From the NCBI GenBank assembly GCA_029204225.1, contig CM055111.1, positions 28,726,340 to 28,790,339 of the forward strand: 64,000 nt of DNA, written 5' to 3'. Shown piece after piece: positions 12,660-47,128 of this stretch (position 1 is its first letter; each line of letters opens with the position of its first letter). The notes beneath the pieces were generated by a model. It saw only the letters and a list, made by a program, of their open reading frames with translations, had not been told where the DNA came from and did not search any database. Source of the DNA: Diphasiastrum complanatum (lineage: Eukaryota > Streptophyta > Lycopodiopsida > Lycopodiales > Lycopodiaceae). Position numbers and translations under genes: made by a program.

Positions 12660-13830
12660 CTTTACAAATTTAGATCAAATAGATAATGAGATTGGATCTA
12701 GATTTTTTCAAAAAACTATCTCAGATTAGATCTGCTAGATCTATTCCACTTTTCAAGAATCTGATTCTATATGATGAAAAACTTTTCAAAATTCAATCAA
12801 AAAATGATAAATCTCTCATAATCCAATTCAAAATATATCAAATTTGATCCAAATAAAGACAGAGACTTGATCTGGAAAATCAGAAACTAAAAATAGGACT
12901 GGCGAAGTTCACTAGGCGAAGGTTGGCTCGGCAAAGCTTAAACAGTGCTATGTTGGAAAAAAAAACTCTCTGAACACTTTTCTGGCAATTTCTTGGAAAA
13001 TAACCTTCGCCGACTTCTCAGATGGAAGATCTGACATAGATAAAACTATGAAAAATTGGACGAAGGTTTCTAACACAAGGAAATACGGTTTCTGTAATTT
13101 GGCGAGGGTAAAAATCAAGATTTTTTTGTGATCTGATCAAGAAAAATCTTCGTCGAGCTCAAAAAATAGTATTTTTCTATAAATAGAATGTTCTGAAAAC
13201 TTGGCGAAGGTTCTGGCAGAGGATCAAGAGTAATACTGGTAAAATATGACAATATGACAACTGATCCTCTGAAACCCTTTCTATTTTTGGTATTATTCTT
13301 CGCCGACCTGGCAGTAGATAGATCTGAATCACATCTTAGCACAGTAAATCGAGCGAAGGTTCTTTTTCTGTATTTTTTAGGGTTTTGATCATTTTTAGTG
13401 TTTTTTTGGTAGTTTTTCTGATGTTTCCAAAAATCTGCTGGGAATTAATCTTCGCCCTTCAAACTGAAGGTTTTGTAAACAAAACCGAAGGTGTCTGCAA
13501 CTCGGCGAAGGTTTTTTGAAAGAGGGTAAAAAGTTCTGAGCTCTGATGACACTTTTTGCCTCTTTTTGACCAAATCTGACAGATTTGACCGATTTTTGTT
13601 ATTTTCTCTGATATCTCAAATCCAAATGGATTTTAAAATTGGTGATCTGAATAGCTTTTCATGTTTAATAATCAGACTAGATTTCAAACAAGCAAATCCA
13701 CTCAAATCAAGCAAAATCAATCCCAAACTAATCCTAAAATGCAGCTCTAACACTATTCATGCCACGACAAGATGTCTAATGCAAGCTAACCATCAACCAA
13801 ACATGCTGCAAAGTGAAAAATTAGCGTAGC
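12660..13830 (-). other. 5' leader of the gypsy element
   Basis: About 1.2 kb between the primer-binding site and gag, without a convincing coding frame. It contains about ten copies of CGAAGGTT/AACCTTCG words in both orientations between 12900 and 13520. Confidence 0.5.
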
Positions 13831-13848
13831 TCCTCGGCAACGGCACCA
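13831..13848 (-). other. Primer-binding site, tRNA-Asp type
   Basis: On the minus strand this reads TGGTGCCGTTGCCGAGGA, close to the complement of the 3' end of plant tRNA-Asp (TGGCGCCGTTGCCGGGGA). It lies 4 bases inside the LTR edge, which fixes the orientation of the element. Confidence 0.75.
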
Positions 13849-13852
13849 AAAT

Positions 13853-14535
13853 TGTAGTGGGTTTCTTTCTTTGCCAAACCTGAATCCAAGATCTAGTCAA
13901 TCTAGCATCAAAGAGACGGAGTTAGTTGTCACGCGGAGGTTCGTTCCCATGGGAGCGATAGTATAGTTTAGATTTCAACTTGAATGTAGGATCTAAGACT
14001 AACATCCATTAACACTAAGCATTAACACTACATCCATTAACCCTACTTCCATTAACCCTAAATCCACAACAATGATAGAAACTTACTCTTCTCTCTCTCT
14101 TTTTCTCTCTCACAAAAAGCATAAGTAATAGCAATCCCAATAATGATCAAATCCAACAATTAGCAAATACAAAGGAAGCATGAGAAATGGAGGAAAATAA
14201 AGGAAGAGCAAGGACATTCATCAATCCATTTCTAAATAGAACCAATCTGCTTTTATTGAAATGAGAAAATGAACATCAGGAGCAACTCGAGTTGGTCCCT
14301 TTTTATAGTAGAGAGAAGGACCATGGCCTCTGAATCCCATTATTCACTAACTTGACATTTAGGCCCTGCGACATTAAGAGTCCCGCAAAAAGGCCTAAAG
14401 TCCTTTATTAACTTTTAATTAATCAATCAAATAACTATGTGATCATCGGGTTGGACTTACACACGCAGGGTGCCAAATCCCTCTCACTTATTAACTAGGA
14501 TTAGGGTTTCCTTGGGATCCGCAAACCCTCCAACA
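13853..14535 (-). repeat. 5' LTR of the first gypsy element
   Basis: 683-bp LTR with TG...CA ends on the minus strand. The inner edge is set by the primer-binding site a few bases away. The outer edge is set by the point where an unrelated plus-strand RNase H/integrase relic begins. The partner LTR would lie left of the window. Confidence 0.7.
14299..14308 (-). promoter_or_regulatory. TATA box candidate in the gypsy LTR
   Basis: Minus-strand CTATAAAAAG inside the LTR, about 450 bases before its inner end, is a plausible retroelement promoter. Transcription start is inferred only. Confidence 0.4.
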
Positions 14536-15147
14536 GGTTTATGCAGTTCAAAAGTTTTGTCATTATCTCCTGGAAAAAGTTTTTGCTTTCTTCACTGATC
14601 ATCAAGCACTTCTATACCTCATTAACAAAACTTGCACAACTATTCGAATTACTCGATGGATCTTGCTACTACGAGAATTTGAGTTTTGGATAGTTGTTCA
14701 AAAGGGGGTTCAACATTTTTTAGCAAATCATTTATCCTGAATCCCTAATCTACCAAGTCCTAACCAAGGGGTCAATGATGACTTACCCAACGCCATCTTG
14801 TTTCAAGTTGACTATAATAGATTATTCCATGTAGAACATCTTTGTGAAACACGATGAATCAGCATCCATATGCTCAACAAGTCCACAAACATCGCCAGAA
14901 GGCATGGCATGGTCGATCCTTGAAGCTCAAAAAGTTCCAGATCGGAGATAAGGTCCTCCTATACAAATCCAAAACATTTAAGAGCAAACTAAAATTTTCT
15001 GGCCAAGGACCTTATGTAGTTCAAAAGATATTTGCCTCTGGATATGTACAACTCCAAACCTTACAAGGCTATACTTTAGACACTATGGCTAATGGAAGCA
15101 AACTTAGAAAGTACAACAAATCATGTTTTTATCTTGATATATACTAA
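14536..15147 (+). mobile_element. Older Ty3/gypsy relic (RNase H and integrase C-terminus)
   Basis: Plus-strand translation shows an RNase H piece (FFTDHQALLYLINKTC-like; exact reading varies) from 14540 to about 14750. From 14854 there is an integrase C-terminal domain (RQKAWHGRSLKLKKFQIGD, then VLLYKSK...GPYVVQKI) typical of Tat/Athila-like gypsy elements. The minus-strand gypsy element at 1-14535 is inserted in it, which makes this relic the older of the two. It is broken, with most of the element off-window or lost. Confidence 0.75.
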
Positions 15148-16139
15148 CTTTGTTTAAGTTCTTATTTTTTATTTTATTTTTATTGTTGTTGTTTTTCTAT
15201 TTTTACATTTTTACCTATTGCCAACTTGTCATTTGCAAATTTTTAGGATGTTTTAGTTGTCAAAACAATCAAGATGTTATCATATTAGTGATTCACTCAG
15301 TCTTTTTCTATGCAACCACAAGATTTCATTCTTTTTCTAAAGTTTTGATGCACAATATTATTAGACAAAATTCGCCTAGACCAATTTCACTATGTACGAT
15401 TCATTTATCACCTTCGTGAATTCTAGGACATAGTCAGACCTTTCAGAAAAACAATTTTTGCATCAGATCCTCTGTTGGACCCTTTCTGTACTTCCCTTTT
15501 CATAGCGATCAAGAGAGCAAGGTTAGGGTTTGGATCTCCAATCGGGTGAGTTGTCGTGTAGTACGGGCTTCGATCCAATGGGGAGGGGGTTAAGCTATAG
15601 ATCTAAATGGGAACTAAGCCTACCAAGGGTGTTAATCTTGGCATATGATTTGATGGTGGAATAGCTCAGTTTGGAAATAGGGTGCTTGATAGTCTCCTTG
15701 ACTCTTTTTAGGGTTTTGACATGTGAAAATCCTCTTCTTGGATCTTGGCTTTTCTTGGGCTGTTTAGGCTCTTTGAGCTCTAAACATTCTCCTCTTGAGG
15801 CTTAGCTTCTCAAGGGAAGGAAACAATGGAAGTAAACTAACTATAGATCATAGTGATCTCTCATAAAGGTTTCTAACTCCTATTTTACTATTGTGTGTTT
15901 TTGTGGATTAGGAGGATGAAAGCTTGTGCTAATGATCTTATTTATTGTGATAGCATGATTAGGAAACACATACAAGCATTCACCATTCCATAACCAAACA
16001 TACAATGGCAAAAGAGAAGGACTTCACATAAAAGAAAAGGTAGGAGGCGCATCAATCCATATTATTATCAGTAGCTCGTCGAGAACCATTCTCTAAAACC
16101 AAGATCAAAAATAAGGTTTATTGGCCCACACTCATAGGT
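15148..16139. other. Region without recognised genes downstream of the gypsy relic
   Basis: T-rich sequence (15150-15250), then AT-rich sequence. The part from about 15500 shares some word order with the LTR at 13853-14535 (GAGTTGTC, CAATGGGGAG, then ATAGATCTAAAT), which may mean a decayed related LTR. The similarity is too weak to call. Confidence 0.3.
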
Positions 16140-16565
16140 GTGAATGTCGGCAACCCAGCTGACGACATGATCACAAATTGTCGTGTCTTCTACCAAAAGC
16201 ACCATGGCAATCCTTATCACGATGTTCGGTATTCTGCGGATAACTATGGCCTGATAGCATTCTTGGCAGACTTACAAGGTTATTGGGATCATGGACTTTC
16301 AACAATTCCCATTGATATCAACAAGCGTTTACAAACTAAGGATGACCACATCAATGTAGTGCGACTTTATTACAGGGCAGCCCTCACTTCGCCGCTTCAT
16401 GTGGATATGGTTGAGTTATGGAACAGCCATGGATTTCTGCAGGGTATGCTCCATTATTATTCTGCAACGCCCTTCCTGAACAAATTACACTGGCAAATGA
16501 CGGAAGGAATCAGCAAAACAATCTGCCAACATGCCAAAACAATCTTGCCTCGGGAAGCCCAATAG
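16140..16565 (+). CDS. Unrecognised 141-codon ORF
   Basis: An open frame beginning MNVGNPADDMITNC, rich in His and Tyr (YQKHHGNPYHDVRYSADNYG). Composition looks protein-like rather than random, but I recognise no family. No splice sites or start context decide its ends, and the frame is open further upstream. A second frame also stays open across 16418-16639. It may be a fragment of a retroelement gag or a captured exon. Neighbours on both sides are repeat relics, which favours a TE origin. Confidence 0.25.
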   Translation: MNVGNPADDMITNCRVFYQKHHGNPYHDVRYSADNYGLIAFLADLQGYWDHGLSTIPIDINKRLQTKDDHINVVRLYYRAALTSPLHVDMVELWNSHGFLQGMLHYYSATPFLNKLHWQMTEGISKTICQHAKTILPREAQ

Positions 16566-16744
16566 ATCCGGAACAAAAAAGCTTCGATTGCTATGGGACC
16601 ACCAATCCAATGAGGGGGATAATGTTAGCAACAAAGTAAAAAAGAGAGAAATAAAACACCATGGCATGTGTATCATAAGTCCATGTGTGAGTATTTGTTA
16701 ATAAAATCCTACCATGGCATGTGTGTTATAAGACCATGGGTAGA

Positions 16745-16915
16745 AGCTTTAAAATTCTAAACTTCTAAGTTAGAAACGTAAGTTTGAAAGTTAAGCTTAG
16801 AAAGTTAAAAGATTCTAAGTTATCTTAAGTTCTAAGTTTAGAAAATTAAGCTTTATAAGTTACAAGTAGTGAGCCTTAGAATGGAAAATTAGAAGACTAA
16901 TCCCGTAAGTTAGTG
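16745..16915. repeat. TTCTAAGTT/AAGTTAG-rich low-complexity tract
   Basis: About 170 bp in which TTCTAAGTT, AAGTTAGAAA and related words recur irregularly. It is degenerate, with no fixed period. Confidence 0.5.
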
Positions 16916-17024
16916 AAAACTTATGGAAGGCCCTTCTTGCTACAAGAAGAGAGGCATTTCCCTTGTGAATAACACTTTGAGACTATGCTAAATTGCTCTC
17001 TCTTGAGATTATCTTCTATTTTAA

Positions 17025-17288
17025 TTGTGTTCCCTTTGGAAGGTGCATAGCTTGAGGAAAGGTGCTTGGGCCTCTTTATTTGCTAGCAGTAAACATTGGA
17101 GCATCCATATAATCTCTTTCAAAATGGATACAACTGGAAGCTGCACCCCTGCGTGCATGAAAATGCTTTCCTTGAATGCCACCCACTCGCATTTGGACTC
17201 CATGTACAAGAGGATGATGGAGCTACTGCCCAAGCCCGATGGGGCAAACATAAATAGTGATATGAAAATTATTGATGCAAAGGTATAG
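17025..17288 (+). CDS. Unrecognised exon-like ORF
   Basis: 87 codons. The part from the ATG at 17124 (MDTTGSCTPACMKMLSLNAT) ends in AAAG followed by GTATAG, a possible splice donor at about 17282. A TTTTTTTTACAG acceptor-like site occurs near 17575. This looks like part of a spliced gene on the plus strand, but no family is recognised and no upstream exon was found. Confidence 0.2.
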   Translation: MCSLWKVHSLRKGAWASLFASSKHWSIHIISFKMDTTGSCTPACMKMLSLNATHSHLDSMYKRMMELLPKPDGANINSDMKIIDAKV

Positions 17289-19149
17289 AGATATTTTCGC
17301 TCATCTTTTCAACTACAGATTATCATCCAGTTCACACTTTTATTAACTTCTAAATTAACAATTATACTTTACAATATTTCAATCCTCCTAACAAAACAAA
17401 GTTTTCAGTTACGGATGGTTTTGCATTTGTAAATCAATTCTGGAGTGGTACACGACACAACCCTTCGATCCTGACATACATGAGATAAATTCTGTTTTGT
17501 CCAGTATTTTGATGTTATTGTAATGGATTAACTTTTAACAAGATGATCTATTAAATCAATGATTTTTTTTTACAGGTTTGATGTCTTGAGATATCGATGA
17601 ACTGTATATACGAGTTCCAAGATAGGAGATGCTGCAGATTCTACTATCGCACGCAGGTCCCACCCAACTCCATCAAAAGAAAAATGGTGGGTTTCTCCTT
17701 ATAGAGAACACCACTTCTCCCACCTTATTGGAAATGTAAATATGTATATATAAATATGTAATGATTTGTCAATAGAAAGCTCACTTACAATTAAAAATCA
17801 TCACACTGAATGATACATAGAAGATATAGATATTATAGAAAAATACACACAAATAGTTGTTAGTGAAAAGCCACATATATTTTATTGATATTGTGAACCA
17901 TGTACATTCTGGAAAATATTTAATACTAAGTATCCAAGACAATCTTGAACTCATTTGAGACATTGTCTTCTATCTTTTTTTGAAAGCTTGTTGTTGAAAG
18001 TTTTGAAATTTGATTCTGGGAGAGATTTCTTCCTGAACCTGTATATCAGAATATTACAATACAATTTATGAGAGTATAACCAATGTTGAGTATGAAAATG
18101 TAATTCCATAAATGCAAGCAAGCTATAACATATATATATCACAATTTTGCAAATTCTGAATAAACATCATACCTTAGTGCTAGTATTTATGATTTGTTGC
18201 ATGTTTGTCATTCCAAGCTTTATGCAATTTCAACAACTTCTATGCTTGTCTTTAAATCCTTGAACTACAGACAATTCTCTTGTCTTGGTCTTACCTTTGA
18301 AAGCAACATGTTAGGCCATATTGAAAAAACAAGATTATAGAAAAGATCACAGAAATGGCAGCAAATAAATTCAAGGTGACTTATAATGTGTATTAACATT
18401 GAAGAGAAGATTCACATATATGTACCCATCTCCCATTGACTCAAAAATAAAAGCATTTCCGAATATCATATTGCAGTAATGTAAGCTCTAATTGAATGGG
18501 ATTCAATGTCCAACCTCCTTCCACCTCCATTGTTGTAATAATAGCATCATTCTGCTTCACCTGGATTCTGTTTGATCTTGATGATTCAATCTAAGATCTT
18601 GGTTTAAAGCTTTCCATTTATTGTTAATTTTCGATCATCTTCTATACTAAATTGCTAAAGAGGACCTTTTTTTTCTATATAATATCTAAATTTCAATGAC
18701 AACTTATTAACTACGCACTCGATGTTGCCATTACTTTTTTTATCTCATTGATCGTCTAGGAGGTCTAATAACATGTCATAAATCATTAGAATTAAGTTGT
18801 CACTGTTTTTCACAATGCAACAAACAAAAAAAAAAAAAGTTTGATTTATGTGAGTTTTTGGCCATTTTTTATTGCATGCCATTTGCTGCGGCCATAGTAG
18901 CAATCATTAAATGGTTTTATACTGAGTTTTTATTCATCATCGAGACCATATTAACGAAGGAGCATAGAATATTGTGGTCAAAATTAAGGCACCATATTTG
19001 CAATAACTTTACTAAATATTGATTGGATAAAAAACATTCAAGCAGAGTATATGGAAGATCTTGATTTAAAAAGAATTTGGGAGGAATTACAAAATCCCAA
19101 TTTTGTTGTTCATCCTTGTTATAGGAGGCAATGACAAATATTGGTATAT
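17289..19149. other. No gene seen
   Basis: AT-rich sequence with short spurious frames, a poly-A run near 18828, and no recognised domain on either strand. Confidence 0.4.
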
Positions 19150-19626
19150 GATAATTCTATAGTGATTTTGTTAAAGGAGATTTTGTGTATTTAAGATTAC
19201 AACCTTATAGATACACTAAGCTGAAGAAAACTCAAAGCGAAAAAATGGCTCCAAGATTTTATGAACCTTTCAAAATTTTGAAGATCATAGAGTTGAATTA
19301 TGAATTAGATCCCAATACTTGGGTCAATAGCTCATTTATTCAACAACAGCCATGATTACTACCGTAAAGTTGTTGGACACGACATTCTCGATCAAAACTA
19401 CTTAATTGGAGCATTCAAATTCACTAAGCAGACGATGAAGACTCAGCCAAGTTTCATCTATGGCTCGTCATCCAATTTCTTCATCTTGATATATAACCAA
19501 GAAGATGGCATCTTACATCAACGACAAAGAAGCAAAAACCAAGAAGAAAAGATAGTTGAACTTGACAAGGTTAAGAATATGTTAAAGAATGTGCTAAGTA
19601 TCACCAAGCTCTTCAAACATGAATGA
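19150..19626 (+). mobile_element. Gypsy integrase C-terminal relic
   Basis: The translation near 19180-19330 reads GDFVYLRLQPYRYTKLKK then MAPRFYEPFKILKII. This is the signature of the gypsy/chromovirus integrase C-terminal domain (usually VYLRLQPYRQ...LAPRFYGPYQI). The following 300 bp may be its degenerate continuation. It is an isolated, broken fragment without LTRs. Confidence 0.65.
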
Positions 19627-21098
19627 ACTCATCCACACAAAAGAAATCCAAGAGGAAATAGTGCATGAGAACACGCTTGCTAACAGTAAGAATCGATTTT
19701 GGAAACTCGAGTGGATACATAACCATAAATTACATGCATAATAACAGAGAAAGGACGGCTCATGTCACTTCCTACATCCTAGGCCATCGTTTTGCAGGTC
19801 CTTCCATCTGTCTCCTAGCTTGAACTGTCCCTCCTTGAGTCCTTTTCTCACCTCACTCTCCTTAATTACCCCCACCATTTGTTCATTCAACAACCTTACA
19901 GGTTCTGTTGCTCCAAAAAGTTCAAATTGGTGAGAAAAATTAAAGATTTCAAACATACAATATTGTAGCTATAAAACATTACAAAGATCACAGAGACATT
20001 TTTGTGGTAATTTTGAAACTTTTGACTGCTGCATTCAGTTCAAGGCTCAAGCATTAATCATGAAAACAAGTGTGCAGGTACGTGCCATCAAATAAAGGAA
20101 CACAATTCAGAAATATGGCATTGAGCCATATACATACATCGTGACTGCTGAGCACATTTGTCATCTCATGTTAACCAAAGAAACAAAACCATCAAATTCT
20201 TAAAACAGAGTAATGAATAAGTGCTTCTGTACGAGGCTTGCTAGGTGAATGACTAACTTCAAATTTTCTTACCATGTATTGGGTATTGGTGGTCTGCTGT
20301 GATTATTTGCTAATAGCATGAATGATCTTCAGTGTAGGGCATGTTACATGCTTTTTCCATGTAAACAATATGAAACATGGTGTTATATATATATTTATTT
20401 ATTTATGACATTGGAATATGTCCAAATTCACAATTTGAGAAGTCAGTGATGTCATAAAGCTTAGGAAAAATATACATGCAACCAAAGAAAGGATCTGTAC
20501 CAAAACATAGTATAGAATTCAATAAACAGAATATCTTAGCCAACCAGCATTGCTCATGTCTCATCAGTATCCAAGCATAAGTTGCTATCTGGGTTCCGAA
20601 GGAGTTCAGATCTTCTTGGGTAGACACGGTGTTGACTATGAAGCAAATGACAATCAGCAAAAGAAAACTATAAAAAGCATTGAACATGAAAAACATTTAT
20701 CATCTTGTATCACTGACTTGCACTTTGCAAGATACTTTCCTAGGAAACTTAGCCATTGTTTAAAAACCAGACGTCAAAGATAAGACACACCATATTTGAT
20801 TTTACAAAAAAGATATCACATGTTACCATATCATGCAGTCAGAGAGTATGTAACCACTGCATATAGGGAAGGGAAAATTGTTACAGCCCCACAGAAGGAG
20901 AGAAAACTGTGCCTTTAATAATACATTTGAAGGAACTATCAAGATATCAGCTTCTGACAAAATCTCACTCCTTCACCGACATACAAAATGGAAATGCACC
21001 ATGTCATCCTTCATACAATATTCTAGCTAATCGCACAGCATTATAAAGAACTTCAGCTGGAATAATTCAAGAGGGAACTCTATTCCTAAATTTGCAAC
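19627..21098. other. No gene confirmed; 3' flank of the SelH-like gene
   Basis: A minus-strand frame at 19765-19956 (FELFGATEPVRLLNEQMVG...) has protein-like composition but no recognised family. Just below the SelH-like stop codon, minus-strand TATTATTAAAGG near 20915 could act in polyadenylation. The rest shows nothing. Confidence 0.3.
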
Positions 21099-43743
<22,645 letters not shown>

Positions 43744-44000
43744 GACTCTACTCGTGACTCCCGGGCACCAACGACCCAACTCAACCCAGCTACTCCACAC
43801 ACCAAATCCTGTATAGTTCACTAATGGGCACTAGCTGCAGCTCCCTCACCTCCCACTGCTCCCTCACACAAACTCTACCCCCTCCTACTTCCACAATCGC
43901 CCAACTCACACACCTCTCTCTCTCTCTCTCTCCCTCTCTCTCTCCCTCACTACCCAAAATGCAATGAATAATCCACACGCGAGTGGCGGCTAAAGAGGTG
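43744..44000 (-). promoter_or_regulatory. 5' leader/promoter region of the SelH-like gene with GA repeats
   Basis: On the transcribed strand, GA-dinucleotide runs (43915-43945) lie about 170-200 bases before the start codon. GA/CT-rich leaders are common in plant promoters (GAGA-type elements). No TATA box stands out near a plausible start, so the start site is not located. Confidence 0.35.
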
Positions 44001-44019
44001 AAAGCAAATCCTCACACCA

Positions 44020-44021
<2 letters not shown>

Positions 44022-44114
<93 letters not shown>

Positions 44115-44119
44115 AAAAA
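44022..44119. repeat. Compound microsatellite (CT)n(AT)n(A)n
   Basis: CT array to about 44076, AT array to about 44109, then a short A run. It sits about 280-380 bp upstream of the SelH-like start codon. Confidence 0.95.
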
Positions 44120-44229
44120 GACTCTCTCTCTATATCTATATGGATATTGATATTTAAGAGAGAAATGTAATAGAGATGTTAACTAAGTCTAGAAGCCTAT
44201 GTCATGCCTAAGAATACTAGGGTGGGTTA

Positions 44230-44360
44230 ACAACATCCCTTACACTTTATAACACCTTTACACACATTACACGCTACACACCTTACACACATTACACGTT
44301 ACACACCTTAGAATACCCTTACATCTTAGAACACCATTACACCTTAATTACCTTACACAT
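44230..44360. repeat. TTACAC-rich short tandem repeat
   Basis: Near-tandem copies of about 25 bp (ACACATTACACGCTACACACC) surrounded by irregular TTACA/CACCTTA words. Confidence 0.6.
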
Positions 44361-45291
<931 letters not shown>

Positions 45292-45580
45292 CCATCGCTG
45301 CATCTGTGGAGACTCAATTTGTGGAGACCCAATCTGTCCATCGCTGCATCTGTGGAGACTCAATCGCTGCCAACAATAGAGTTTCTTCTTGCCAAACTGC
45401 TGCATCTATGGAGACTCCTACCCAATCTGTCCATCGTTGCTTCTGTGGAGACTCAATCGCTGCCAACAATGGAGTTTCTTCCTATCAAACTGTTGTATCT
45501 ATGGAGACTCCTACCCAATCTGTCCATTGCTGCATCTTTGGAGACTCAATTGCTGCCAACAATGGAGTTCCTTCCTATCG
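45292..45580. repeat. 93-bp tandem repeat, about 2.7 copies
   Basis: Copies start CCCAATCTGTCCAT at 45328, 45421 and 45514, a period of exactly 93 bp with about 90 percent identity. The unit lacks stop codons in the plus frames, so overlapping plus-strand frames remain open (one of 200 codons, 45306-45908). No protein family is recognised, and I treat it as a minisatellite. Confidence 0.85.
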
Positions 45581-46992
<1,412 letters not shown>

Positions 46993-47128
46993 GCTATTGT
47001 TTGATTGATTCTGACAAAATCCGTGTTAACTTTGACTTGTAGGATAAATGAACGAAGGTTGTGAATATCATGTATGAAATTCATATAGAGCTCCGGTTTC
47101 TGAATGCACATCCACCAGAAGGAAGAGA

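Larger units (their letters stand above)
1..14535 (-). mobile_element. Ty3/gypsy LTR retrotransposon, broken, runs off the left edge
   Basis: Fossil gypsy element read on the minus strand. From its 5' end the parts are: LTR (13853-14535), primer-binding site like tRNA-Asp, a leader of about 1.2 kb, gag with a zinc knuckle (about 12660-11320), aspartic protease region (DGGSEVNLI near 10640), a Ser/Lys-rich linker (about 9940-9310), reverse transcriptase (FLDGFSGYNQVKI, about 9060-8490), RNase H (about 8325-8059), and integrase split by later insertions (about 7620-7161 and 1654-1164). The order PR-RT-RH-INT is that of gypsy, and the Asp-type primer site is common in Tat/Athila-like lineages, but the clade is inferred. 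The second LTR is not in the window, so no age can be read from LTR divergence. It is clearly broken, with many interruptions. It interrupts a plus-strand gypsy relic that resumes at 14536. Confidence 0.85.

Noticed and set aside
13831-13848. tRNA-Asp gene end
   Set aside because: Only the 18-nt primer complement is present, next to an LTR; no cloverleaf.
15473-16100. A second LTR related to 13853-14535
   Set aside because: Only scattered word similarity; no clear primer site, polypurine tract or terminal match.
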